Shown piece by piece: positions 8,284-15,626 of a stretch of DNA of 27,406 nt. The DNA comes from Puniceicoccales bacterium (GTDB lineage: Bacteria > Verrucomicrobiota > Verrucomicrobiia > Opitutales > LL51): assembly GCA_031267435.1 (NCBI GenBank), contig JAIRZB010000085.1, forward strand, positions 1-27,406, given 5' to 3'. Under the pieces are notes generated by a model. That model saw only the letters and a program-made list of their open reading frames with translations, did no database searches and was not told where the DNA came from. The number at the start of each line of letters is the position of its first letter. Positions within the stretch are counted from its first letter, which is position 1. Position numbers and translations under genes: made by a program.

Positions 8284-8763
8284 TCAGAAACGACTATGGC
8301 GATGGCGGTTGGAAAGGAATCGTTCGGCCTCGCGCATTTCTGTCCGCTGTTTCAAATCGTGGCGTTTGTCGTATAATTTTTTCCCTTTACAAAGTCCAAA
8401 AAGTAATTTAATCAGCCCATGTTTGACATACATCTTCAAAGGAATTGCCGTAAGTCCCTCTTTTTCAATGGCATTTTTCACCTTACGTATTTCCCGTTGG
8501 CGGAGGAGTAGGTAGCGTTGTCGCTTGGCTTCGTGGTTGGAAAAATTCCCAAAGAAATATTCATCGATCTGAGCATTAAAGAGCACCACAGCCCCCTTTC
8601 GATCGGTACGGACGAAAGCTTCATTGATCTGCGCATGCCCCAACTTTACGGATTTTACTTCCGTTCCCTGTAAAACAATACCTGCCTCGAATGTATCACC
8701 TATTACATAGTCATGGGATGCCCTTTTATTTTTAATTTCAATGGAGCAAAAACCTTTAGCCAT
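8284..8763 (-). CDS. smpB: SsrA-binding protein SmpB
   Basis: Binds tmRNA (SsrA) and delivers it to stalled ribosomes for trans-translation. Typical motifs: an N-terminal NKRASHDY, GIVLQGTEVKSVK, LGHAQINEAFV, then the KRQRYLLL..REI stretch and a basic C-terminal tail ending RHRHSRF, which in the family enters the mRNA channel. I start at the ATG at 8761-8763 (MAKGFC), giving 159 residues, close to the family norm. An in-frame ATG at 8782-8784 would add seven residues; neither has a clear Shine-Dalgarno. It lies 15-36 bp downstream of rpoZ and is probably in one transcript. The ssrA RNA itself is not visible in this window. Confidence 0.93.
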   Translation of the reverse strand: MAKGFCSIEIKNKRASHDYVIGDTFEAGIVLQGTEVKSVKLGHAQINEAFVRTDRKGAVVLFNAQIDEYFFGNFSNHEAKRQRYLLLRQREIRKVKNAIEKEGLTAIPLKMYVKHGLIKLLFGLCKGKKLYDKRHDLKQRTEMREAERFLSNRHRHSRF

Positions 8764-8799
8764 GACACCAACATGGAAAAGCAAAGAGAGAAGTCAAAA

Positions 8800-9003
8800 T
8801 TACTTTCGAGAACTTGCTTTGAAGGAAATTTTTCCTTCGATAATCTCACGAAAGGCGATATCTTCCGGTTCCAGTCGCTCCAGGGACATAATAAGTGGAC
8901 GTTCGCCGAATTTTAACTGCTTAACCCGTTTCGAAACAATGTTAATCAAAATCATTGGATCTTGAATAACATTCTGAGCCGCTTGTAAATAGTCATTTCT
9001 CAT
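8800..9003 (-). CDS. rpoZ: RNA polymerase omega subunit
   Basis: A small protein that promotes RNA polymerase assembly. 67 residues from the ATG at 9001-9003 (MRNDYLQ). The conserved omega core is visible: INIVSKRVKQL, a short linker, then EDIAFREIIEGKI. An upstream in-frame TTG at 9040-9042 would add 13 residues, but it coincides with a TTGACT hexamer after an A-tract, which reads better as a -35 box, so I prefer the ATG. Upstream of smpB on the same strand and divergent from clpP, with a shared 116-bp control region. Confidence 0.8.
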   Translation of the reverse strand: MRNDYLQAAQNVIQDPMILINIVSKRVKQLKFGERPLIMSLERLEPEDIAFREIIEGKISFKASSRK

Positions 9004-9119
9004 ACTTGGAAGCAAGTTTTGAAGCGCTTGCCAGTAAGTCAAGTTTTTTGTGGTACATTTTAAAATTTATTTCGTTGATTTAAAAAAGATTTTCCTTTTT
9101 GTGGAAACTAGGAGGTGTA

Positions 9120-9731
9120 ATGGCCATTCAAAATGGTGATGATGACGATGACGATGAAACAGAGGACGGAAAAGCTACAATAAATAGCCATCTGTCCATG
9201 ATCCAAAAAAAATTTTTGACGGCACGAAAGATTTTTCTGTGGGGGAGTGTCGATGACGCGTCCGCAAAGGATATTACAGAAAAATTGCTCTACTTGGAGC
9301 TTATTGATCCGGGAAAAAAAATACAATTTTTTATCAATACGCCCGGAGGTTCAATTACTGCAGGTATGGCGATTTATGATACCATGAAACTTATTTCGTC
9401 GCCAATTGAAGTCATCGTAACGGGTATTGCCGCCAGCATGGGGTCAATCATTCTGTGTGGGCCGAAAAAGGGTAGCCGTCTGCTCTATCCCAGTGCGCGC
9501 GTGCTGATTCATCAACCTCTTATTTCAGGGCGATTCTATGCGCAGGCTGTGGATATCGGTATCCAGGCAGAGGAAATGGAAAAAACTCGTGCGGAAATGA
9601 ATCATATTCTAGCGGAAGCATCCGGACAACCCCTCGAAAAAATTCAAAGGGATACGGATCGCGATTTCTACATGAATGCGCGGGAAGCAATTGAATATGG
9701 CCTAGCGGATGCAATTGTAGATAAAATCTGA
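9120..9731 (+). CDS. clpP: ATP-dependent Clp protease proteolytic subunit
   Basis: Serine protease subunit that forms the barrel-shaped Clp chamber with an AAA+ partner. I start at the ATG at 9120 because AGGAGGTG lies directly before it; a longer TTG start at 9099 would overlap that site. 203 residues. Catalytic triad by alignment: Ser106 (AASMGS), His131 (LIHQPL), Asp182 (TDRDFYM). Unusual points are a run of six Asp in the N-terminal tail (about residues 7-12) and replacement of the usual Gly-rich sequence after HQPL by ISGRFYAQ, two residues longer than in E. coli ClpP. First gene of a run with ompH, pgsA and pgpA. Confidence 0.92.
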   Translation: MAIQNGDDDDDDETEDGKATINSHLSMIQKKFLTARKIFLWGSVDDASAKDITEKLLYLELIDPGKKIQFFINTPGGSITAGMAIYDTMKLISSPIEVIVTGIAASMGSIILCGPKKGSRLLYPSARVLIHQPLISGRFYAQAVDIGIQAEEMEKTRAEMNHILAEASGQPLEKIQRDTDRDFYMNAREAIEYGLADAIVDKI

Positions 9732-9752
9732 TAGTTTTTAAAAGGAGAAAAA

Positions 9753-10403
9753 GTGAAAAAATTAGTTATGTTTATGAGTTTAGTAGTCGTTGCTATGGCT
9801 CGTTTGCCTGCAGTAGATCTAAAGAATGCGGTAGATGTTAAAACGCAATCGGATGTCGCAAAATCAGGAATCAAAAGCGTCAGTTCGCGGCAAATAACTG
9901 ACGATTATGATCAGGTGAAAAAAACTAACGAAGAACTAGCTGCAGTTCTCAAGGCAGTACAAAGTGAATTAACATCAATGCTTGTCGATTATAAGGAAAC
10001 AGAAAAGATTTTAGAGAAAACCATTGAAAAAATCAGTAATCCTGTGTTAAACGAAGATGGGAAAAAGAAATTAGAAGCTGACGCCCAAGTGCTGAAGGTT
10101 CAACTTGAGCAAAAGGGAATGGCCCTCAACGACTATAAAATTAATTCGCAAAACCGTATTCTGGAGATGAAGCAGGAAAAAGAGGCTAAAATTGTGGATA
10201 CCATTAAAAGAACAATTGAAACAGTGGCCGAGGTGGAAGGTTATGCGGTGGTCGTCGACGCAGATAATCCTGCCATATTATTTTGCAAGAAATCTTGCGA
10301 CATTACGGATAAGGTACTCGAAAAGTTAAATGCTGCGAAACCGAAGCCGGTAGCAGAAGCTAAACAGGAAACGGCGGTAGGGACGGCGACGGCGAAAAAG
10401 TGA
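9753..10403 (+). CDS. OmpH/Skp-like periplasmic chaperone
   Basis: A probable periplasmic holdase for outer-membrane proteins. GTG start with GGAG 8 nt upstream. The 216 residues begin with a signal peptide (MKKLVMFMSLVVVAMARLPA), then a long charged coiled-coil region (about residues 50-150), and end with the compact OmpH/Skp feature IVDTIKRTIETVAEVEGYAVVVD and a C-terminal Ala/Lys/Pro tail. That arrangement is typical of OmpH-family proteins, although the tail is longer than in Skp. It sits between clpP and pgsA and its stop overlaps the pgsA start. The presence of an outer membrane is supported by the nearby GT9 enzyme and T3SS. Confidence 0.75.
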   Translation: MKKLVMFMSLVVVAMARLPAVDLKNAVDVKTQSDVAKSGIKSVSSRQITDDYDQVKKTNEELAAVLKAVQSELTSMLVDYKETEKILEKTIEKISNPVLNEDGKKKLEADAQVLKVQLEQKGMALNDYKINSQNRILEMKQEKEAKIVDTIKRTIETVAEVEGYAVVVDADNPAILFCKKSCDITDKVLEKLNAAKPKPVAEAKQETAVGTATAKK

Positions 10404-10993
10404 TGAATATTGCCAATTACGTCACCCTATCGCGTATACCATTACTGTTCGTTGTGGTGGGGTTGATGTATTTTCGCATACCATTTGGTTCAACGCTTTG
10501 CTTTTTTGTGTATTTGCTCGCAGCGCTGAGTGATTGGTTGGATGGCTACTTGGCTCGGCGTTGCGATGTTGTTTCTACGTTTGGTAAGTTTATGGATGCG
10601 CTTACCGATAAAATTTTTATGGTCGGGCTTTTTGTAACGATCCTAGTCCTTGGAATTTTGCCCCAGTGGACGTTGTTTTTTGTGTTGCTCATTATTGGGC
10701 GTGAATTTCTAGTAACCGGTGTGCGTCTTGTGGCTTCGAGCCGTGGGATTATTCTGGAAGCGGAACAAATCGGGAAAGTAAAAACGGTGATGCAAATTGT
10801 AACCATTGGATTTTTTATTTTATGGCGTGCCGTGGTTGAAGATTTGAAGTTTTTTCCAGATTGGTTTGGTATTTTTATTCGTAACTGTGCGATGATTTTA
10901 TTTTTAATCACGACCTACTTGACCCTCTCATCGGGGTATCACTACGTCCAACGGTATAAGCATTTGTTCGACGATCAACGAGAGGAAAAATGA
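10403..10993 (+). CDS. pgsA: CDP-diacylglycerol--glycerol-3-phosphate phosphatidyltransferase
   Basis: Integral membrane enzyme making phosphatidylglycerophosphate, the committed step to phosphatidylglycerol and cardiolipin. The CDP-alcohol phosphotransferase signature DGx2ARx8Gx3Dx3D is present as SDWLDGYLARR followed by GKFMDALTDK (about residues 44-71). About five hydrophobic segments. I use the ATG at 10403, overlapping the upstream stop by one base; a GTG at 10400 is also in frame. The next gene in the pathway, pgpA, follows with an ATGA overlap, which supports the assignment. Confidence 0.92.
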   Translation: MNIANYVTLSRIPLLFVVVGLMYFRIPFGSTLCFFVYLLAALSDWLDGYLARRCDVVSTFGKFMDALTDKIFMVGLFVTILVLGILPQWTLFFVLLIIGREFLVTGVRLVASSRGIILEAEQIGKVKTVMQIVTIGFFILWRAVVEDLKFFPDWFGIFIRNCAMILFLITTYLTLSSGYHYVQRYKHLFDDQREEK

Positions 10994-11487
10994 TTCATAT
11001 TTTGCGTGCATTATCAACGAAATTTGTACTCAATGTGGCAACATTGGGAGCATTGGGACGGAGTCGTTTTGCTCCGGGAACACTAGGATCTTTGGCCGGA
11101 ATTGTCTGGTATACGGTCGGCTTTTGGCGTGTAACACTTTTTCAGTTCATGCTTGGGTTTTGCGTCTCTGTATTTGTGGGGACATTATTTTGTGGCGAAG
11201 CGGAATACCGTTTGCAAAAAAAGGATCCATCCTGTATTATTTTGGATGAATTTCTAGCGATGCCACTATGTTACTGGGGAATTGAACGATTTGCAGGACA
11301 AATTGCACTGTGGAAAATTCTAATCTACGGGTTGCTATTGTTTCGATTTTTTGATATTATTAAGCCCCTTGGCATAAAGTCTTTGCAGAAGTTTAATGGA
11401 GGTACGGGTATTATGATTGATGATATTGCCGCAGCCTTTGCCACCTGCCTTTCCCTGCATATTACCGTTCCGATGATTTTTGCATAG
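10990..11487 (+). CDS. pgpA: Phosphatidylglycerophosphatase A
   Basis: Removes the phosphate from phosphatidylglycerophosphate to give phosphatidylglycerol. 165 residues, typical of PgpA. Motifs: APGTLGSLAG near the N-terminus (about residues 28-37), IILDEFLAMP in the middle (acidic catalytic residues), RFFDIIKP, and GGTGIMIDDIAAA near the C-terminus. Several hydrophobic segments. Overlaps pgsA by 4 bp (ATGA), so the two steps are coupled. Ends the clpP-ompH-pgsA-pgpA run; a weak hairpin and T-rich stretch follow. Confidence 0.92.
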   Translation: MIHILRALSTKFVLNVATLGALGRSRFAPGTLGSLAGIVWYTVGFWRVTLFQFMLGFCVSVFVGTLFCGEAEYRLQKKDPSCIILDEFLAMPLCYWGIERFAGQIALWKILIYGLLLFRFFDIIKPLGIKSLQKFNGGTGIMIDDIAAAFATCLSLHITVPMIFA

Positions 11488-11499
11488 AACCCGGCATTG

Positions 11500-11556
11500 C
11501 CTGGTAGGGTTAGCTATCCCCAGGACGTTTTTGGAAAACTTTTTTTATTTTTTTTG
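11500..11556 (+). terminator. Possible terminator after pgpA
   Basis: CCTGG at 11500-11504 pairs with CCAGG at 11520-11524, with further pairing across a small bulge. A T-rich stretch (about 11540-11555) follows after 15 nt rather than directly, so this is not a textbook intrinsic terminator. Position between a finished operon and a new promoter is the main support. Confidence 0.35.
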
Positions 11557-11566
11557 GCTTTGATGT

Positions 11567-11593
11567 TTGACTAAAAATTTACTGCAATATAAT
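11567..11593 (+). promoter_or_regulatory. Promoter of the T3SS operon (sctJ)
   Basis: TTGACT at 11567-11572 and a perfect TATAAT at 11588-11593, spaced 15 bp (16 if TTTGAC is counted). The -10 ends only 8 bp before the first sctJ ATG, so a start about 7 nt downstream would produce a leaderless or nearly leaderless message, or a 12-14-nt leader if the second ATG at 11614 is used. Confidence 0.65.
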
Positions 11594-11601
11594 GCCGATA
11601 T

Positions 11602-12471
11602 ATGGATGATAGGATGGGGAGGCACCATAGTTGGTGGAATATTTGTTTTTTTGTAATTTGTTTGCTATTATCGGGATGTGGAGTCTCCACGTTGTTTAAC
11701 AATTTGGAAGAGAAGGAAGTCAATGAAATGATTGCCATATTGAAGCAGTACGGCATCGCTTCGAACAAAATTATTGGCAAAGAAAGCTGTGCACTTACCG
11801 TTTCCAACAATGATTTTTCTGTGGCGATCAATCTTTTAGAGTCACAGGGTTATCCACTTCCCACGTACCAAACCTTGGGCGATGTTTTCAAAAAATCGGG
11901 ACTTGTTTCCTCGCCATTGGAAGAGCGGGTCCGATTCATGAATGCCCTATCGGAAGGTATTGCGCTTACCATCAGTAAGATTCCTGGGGTACTAAAGTCT
12001 CGGGTTCACATCGTCTTGCCAGAAAATGATCCCTACGCCGAACACGTAACGCCATCGTCGGCGGCCGTATTTATTACCTATCGCCCGGATTCTTCGGTGG
12101 AAGATTGGGTCCGTGAGATTAAATTTTTAGTCACCAACAGCATTGAGGGATTAGATTTTGACAAAGTATCGGTGGCCCTATTCCCCGTGACACTACCACC
12201 ACTTCCCAAAGCATCGAAACAGACGGATACCATGTTTTCTTGCATGGGAGTCGATATGACGGATGGTTCTAAGACGCAATTTTTTATGCTAATTGGCGCC
12301 CTACTGGCTATCATTTTGGTACTCATTTTTTCGAATATTTTCGTTTGGCTATCGGTTAAACGCAAGAAAAAAGAAAAGGAAGTCAGCGTAGATAACTTGG
12401 CCGAAGTTTCGGATATGACTCCATCACCGGCGATCGGGGCAAATGAAAATAAAGAAGAATCACTAGACTAA
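11602..12471 (+). CDS. sctJ: T3SS inner-membrane ring lipoprotein SctJ
   Basis: Builds the inner ring of the type III secretion basal body (YscJ/PrgK/CdsJ, FliF-like). 289 residues. N-terminal signal with lipobox LLSGC (Cys26 from the first ATG). The SctJ core is clear: LFNNLEEKEVNEMIAILKQYGI, then DVFKKSGLVSSPLEER, ISKIPGVLKSRVHIVLPE, and a second ring domain. A C-terminal transmembrane helix (about 227-251) is followed by a basic cytoplasmic tail, as in long SctJ proteins. Two in-frame ATGs (11602, 11614) are possible; the second gives a more usual signal peptide but neither has a strong Shine-Dalgarno. First gene of the T3SS block. Confidence 0.93.
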   Translation: MDDRMGRHHSWWNICFFVICLLLSGCGVSTLFNNLEEKEVNEMIAILKQYGIASNKIIGKESCALTVSNNDFSVAINLLESQGYPLPTYQTLGDVFKKSGLVSSPLEERVRFMNALSEGIALTISKIPGVLKSRVHIVLPENDPYAEHVTPSSAAVFITYRPDSSVEDWVREIKFLVTNSIEGLDFDKVSVALFPVTLPPLPKASKQTDTMFSCMGVDMTDGSKTQFFMLIGALLAIILVLIFSNIFVWLSVKRKKKEKEVSVDNLAEVSDMTPSPAIGANENKEESLD

Positions 12472-12476
12472 TAACC

Positions 12477-13166
12477 ATGGAAACGGCAGCGTATATTTCG
12501 AATTTGTTACACGGGAACACGGATATATTTTCGGCAATCTACGATTTTAACAATGGAATGCTGGATTATATGCATGGAGATTTTATCCCGGAGGTACGGG
12601 CAATGGTGGGCGTAAAACCCCTACTCGAGTCACCGAAGGTTTGTGGGAAAACCCTAGCCTATGTGCGAAAGTTATTGGGCATTGACAACTTGGGTTGGTA
12701 TAACTTTTCGGAGACGCGCTACTTCCTTTGCCTATTGTCGGCGACGGAAATCCATCGCATTATTGGTTACATGGGAGGTATTTGTTTTTCGGAACAGATT
12801 CGAAAGATTGTTTGGGGGCGCGAGCTACTACAAATCAAACGAACCATCGGCAATGATGCCTATCTTTTTTCGATACGTAGTGCGCCATTGATGCTAAGGT
12901 CTGAAACTGCGGAAAGCTTCCGTGCCAAGGGAACGACGCTCATTGAAAGCATTTTTAACACGGGAAAGACGATTATCGAAATGGGTTTGGCGGGAATACC
13001 TCGAGAGATTGCCCAGCGTTTCATTTTGAAATTTCCAAAAAACTTTGGATGGAATTTTAATCATAGGGTTGACGATCCTCAATACTACTTTGAGTTCATA
13101 AAAAAGGTCGTCAAACGGGTAATTACGGAGAGCGATAGTGTTGCCGTTTCAACGATAAAGGCATAA
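12477..13166 (+). CDS. Probable T3SS sorting-platform protein SctK
   Basis: A 229-residue soluble protein without signal peptide or membrane helix, 5 bp after sctJ and 1 bp before sctL. I do not recognise it by sequence motifs. The call rests on position: SctK proteins are about 200-230 residues and are encoded between sctJ and sctL in Yersinia-type loci (yscJ-K-L) and at the same place in Chlamydia (the gene between cdsJ and cdsL). SctK links the sorting platform to the inner ring through SctD. No Shine-Dalgarno is visible, so translation may depend on coupling to sctJ. Confidence 0.6.
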   Translation: METAAYISNLLHGNTDIFSAIYDFNNGMLDYMHGDFIPEVRAMVGVKPLLESPKVCGKTLAYVRKLLGIDNLGWYNFSETRYFLCLLSATEIHRIIGYMGGICFSEQIRKIVWGRELLQIKRTIGNDAYLFSIRSAPLMLRSETAESFRAKGTTLIESIFNTGKTIIEMGLAGIPREIAQRFILKFPKNFGWNFNHRVDDPQYYFEFIKKVVKRVITESDSVAVSTIKA

Positions 13167-13167
13167 T

Positions 13168-14103
13168 ATGTTACACATTAATAGAGAAAAATTTCAATTG
13201 TTACCGGATGGAAAAATCCTCAAGCGGGAGGATTATTGTGCCTATCTGGAAGCCGAAAGTGCCGTAACTCACGCCTATCGGGAAAATGATAAGCTTATTC
13301 AGCACGCGAGCCAACTTTGTAATAGGCTTGTTGCAGATACCAATACCCGGATTTCGGAACTTATCGGGACGGCCAATGCCCGAGCGCAGGAGCTGATCGA
13401 CGAAGCTAATCGGAACGCCGAAAAAATTGTTCAGGAAGCAAACGAGAAGAGCCAGCGAGTTTTGGATGAAGCCCTCGATAAGCGGGAGAAAATTTTTGAA
13501 GAAGCTAAAAAATACTACGAAAGTGAGGCTCGGCGTGGCTACGACGATGGTTACGCAACCGGTAAGGCCGAAATGGCCAAGCAACTTGCCGAACTTGTCG
13601 TAAAGAGTACCGATAATATGAAGTATTTGGAAAGCAGCATTGCGGGACTCGTGGTAAAGGCTCTGCAGCGTATCATTGGAGAAGTCGATCGTCGAGAACT
13701 GATCGTGGATATCGTTCGCCAGGCATTAAAGGCCGTTAAAAATCAGCAGGAAGCCATTCTAAAGGTTTCGCCACAGGATTCCCAGGCGGTACGCGACAAT
13801 TTGAAGGAAATTTTATCCGATGGCATCGTTGACTATTTGGAGGTGATGGCCGATTCGCGGCTAAAACCGGGTACTTGTATTTTGGAAACCGATCTTGGTG
13901 TCGTCGATGCCAGCTTGGATATTCAAGTGGAAGCAATTGTCGGAGCGTTTAAAAAGGTAATGTCCAAGGATAATGCGGGTGCTATCAAGGACAATTATGA
14001 AGATACTCCCGAAGAGCATTTGGAAAAAGCCGTTTCGGAGGAAGAAAATGAATCGGAAGGGAATAGGGAGGCTCTCGATGGCGAAGGGGAAGATATGCAA
14101 TGA
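13168..14103 (+). CDS. sctL: T3SS stator/ATPase regulator SctL
   Basis: FliH/YscL/CdsL-like peripheral stalk protein that binds the SctN ATPase and connects it to SctQ. 311 residues. It starts with a short segment (LPDGKILKREDYCAYLEA), then a long Ala/Glu-rich helical region (about 45-125) containing EEAKKYYESEARRGYDDGYATGKAEMAKQ, and a conserved FliH-type C-terminal domain (VKALQRIIGEVDRRELIVDIVRQALK; ADSRLKPGTCILETDLGVVDASLDIQ). After about residue 262 there is an acidic tail of roughly 50 residues (EEENESEGN, GEGEDM) not usual in the family. Shine-Dalgarno AAAGG. Its TGA overlaps an ATG that begins the partial sctN duplication. Confidence 0.9.
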   Translation: MLHINREKFQLLPDGKILKREDYCAYLEAESAVTHAYRENDKLIQHASQLCNRLVADTNTRISELIGTANARAQELIDEANRNAEKIVQEANEKSQRVLDEALDKREKIFEEAKKYYESEARRGYDDGYATGKAEMAKQLAELVVKSTDNMKYLESSIAGLVVKALQRIIGEVDRRELIVDIVRQALKAVKNQQEAILKVSPQDSQAVRDNLKEILSDGIVDYLEVMADSRLKPGTCILETDLGVVDASLDIQVEAIVGAFKKVMSKDNAGAIKDNYEDTPEEHLEKAVSEEENESEGNREALDGEGEDMQ

Positions 14104-14159
14104 AAAAGGAAACGGATGAATTCGAATCCATTTGGCCAAGTAACGGAGACGCTCGACCA
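14100..14159 (+). repeat. Partial duplication of the sctN 5' end
   Basis: 14100-14159 repeats 14260-14324, the first 65 bp of sctN. Both begin with the identical ATGAAAAAGGAAAC and share a 38-bp block (TCGAATCC to CTCGACCA) with only one mismatch (A against C). They differ by a replaced segment in between, 5 bp shorter in the upstream copy, which shifts the frame read from its first ATG. Downstream of 14160 I see no further similarity to sctN. Third-position identity in the shared block argues that the duplication is recent or maintained by gene conversion. Confidence 0.85.
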
Positions 14160-14244
14160 TTCGCAGGTAACCGTTACGGGGCAGGGCGATGGGAGTTTTG
14201 AAATCGATTCGAAACATAGTAAACAAAACATGGAAAACTTTTAG
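14116..14244 (+). CDS. 42-codon ORF beginning with an SctN-like N-terminus
   Basis: The ATG at 14116 lies in the duplicated segment and restores the sctN frame, giving 42 codons ending in TAG at 14242-14244. The peptide starts MNSNPFGQVTETLD, matching SctN residues NSNPFGQVTATLD, and continues as an unrelated tail rich in Gly, Ser and Lys. AAAGGAA lies 5-6 nt upstream of the ATG, a plausible ribosome-binding site. It could be a decaying duplicate, a translated leader that couples sctL to sctN, or a real small protein. Nothing beyond the shared N-terminus suggests a function. Confidence 0.35.
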   Translation: MNSNPFGQVTETLDHSQVTVTGQGDGSFEIDSKHSKQNMENF

Positions 14245-14259
14245 AAGGATGGGTGTGCA

Positions 14260-15621
14260 ATGAAAAAGGAAACATCGGTAATAAACTCGAATCCATTTGG
14301 CCAAGTAACGGCGACGCTCGACCAGTTACTCGAAGAAACTAAGACCGTTAAAACGAAGGGAAAGGTACTCCAGGTCGTCGGAACGATTATAAAGGCGATG
14401 GTGCCCAATGTTAAGGTGGGCGAACTCTGTATTTTACGCACACCGTGGGAGGACACGGAGGTTTGGACGGAAGTGGTCGGCTTTGAAAAACAGGCGGCAA
14501 TTCTGACACCTCTCGGCGAACTCATGGGAGTTTCTTCGGCGACGGAGGTTATACCGACGGGCGATGTTCACAGGGTCGGTGTGGGCGATGATTTACTGGG
14601 ACGGGTCGTCGACGGTTTAGGTCGCGTGACCGTGGAGTCAATCGAGGAAAAGGGTGAATTTATTCCGGAAGCACAGTATCCGGTATATAATGATCCGCCG
14701 GCGGCGATGTCCCGGGCCCCCATTGCCATACCCATATCACTCGGTGTACGGGCGCTGGATGGTCTATTGACCTGCGGCGAAGGCCAACGGCTTGGCATAT
14801 TCGCTGCGGCTGGCGGTGGTAAAAGTACGCTTTTGGCGCAGATTATCCGCAACACGGAGGCGGAAATCAGTATATTGGCGCTGATCGGCGAACGTGGCCG
14901 CGAGGTGCGCGAATTCGTGGAAAAGGACCTTGGCATAGAGGGTATGAAACGGGCGGTATTGGTCATTGCGACGTCGGAACGATCGGCAATGGAGCGGCTC
15001 AAAGCGGCCTACGTTGCGACGGCGATTGCAGAATACTTCCGCGATAAGAATAAAAAAGTCCTTCTTATGATGGATTCTGTAACGCGTTTTGGTCGTGCAC
15101 AGCGTGAGATCGGACTAGCGGCGGGCGAACCTCCGGCGAGGAGAGGATTTCCTCCTTCCGTATTTGCGACGCTTCCCAAACTGATGGAGCGGGCCGGCCA
15201 ATCACCCAAAGGATCGATTACGGCGCTCTATACCGTATTGGTCGAAGGTGATGACATGACCGAACCCATTGCCGATGAAACGCGATCCATTTTGGATGGC
15301 CACATTATTCTATCGCGAAAGCTAGGTTCGGCAAACCATTATCCGGCGATTGATATTTTGGCAAGTATCAGCCGTTGTATGAGTGCGATCGTGGACGATG
15401 CCCACAAAGCGGCGGCCGGAAAATTGAGGAGTATTTTGGCGAAATACAGCGAAGTTGAACTACTCGTACGCATCGGTGAATATAAGCGCGGTTCGGATCC
15501 GGTGACGGACGAGGCGATTGATCGCGTTGATGATTGTAATAATTTTCTAAAGCAAGGACAAAAGGAGTGTAACACTTTTAATGAAACGGTCCAGATGCTT
15601 AAAAAAGTGGTTGGAATGTAA
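14260..15621 (+). CDS. sctN: T3SS ATPase SctN
   Basis: Hexameric F1-beta/FliI-like ATPase (YscN/CdsN) that strips chaperones and unfolds substrates at the base of the injectisome. 453 residues. Motifs: Walker A AAGGGKST (residues 183-190), ALIGERGREVREF, Walker B VLLMMDSVTRFGRAQREIG (Asp272), GEPPARRGFPPSVFATLPKLMERAG, and GDDMTEPIADETRSILDGHI. C-terminal MAK-like region is complete. Preceded by a partial duplication of its own start. Codon use is visibly more GC-rich than in the neighbouring ispE, murD and recD2 genes. Followed after 5 bp by sctO. Confidence 0.96.
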   Translation: MKKETSVINSNPFGQVTATLDQLLEETKTVKTKGKVLQVVGTIIKAMVPNVKVGELCILRTPWEDTEVWTEVVGFEKQAAILTPLGELMGVSSATEVIPTGDVHRVGVGDDLLGRVVDGLGRVTVESIEEKGEFIPEAQYPVYNDPPAAMSRAPIAIPISLGVRALDGLLTCGEGQRLGIFAAAGGGKSTLLAQIIRNTEAEISILALIGERGREVREFVEKDLGIEGMKRAVLVIATSERSAMERLKAAYVATAIAEYFRDKNKKVLLMMDSVTRFGRAQREIGLAAGEPPARRGFPPSVFATLPKLMERAGQSPKGSITALYTVLVEGDDMTEPIADETRSILDGHIILSRKLGSANHYPAIDILASISRCMSAIVDDAHKAAAGKLRSILAKYSEVELLVRIGEYKRGSDPVTDEAIDRVDDCNNFLKQGQKECNTFNETVQMLKKVVGM

Positions 15622-15626
15622 TTGCT

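Noticed and set aside
11500..11509. CCTGGTAGGG shared with 22361-22370 as a repeat family
   Set aside because: A 10-mer match in 27 kb is expected many times by chance.
14100..14201. 33-codon ORF starting at the first ATG of the sctN duplication
   Set aside because: It is frameshifted relative to SctN and its product resembles nothing; the 14116 start is the one that preserves SctN sequence.
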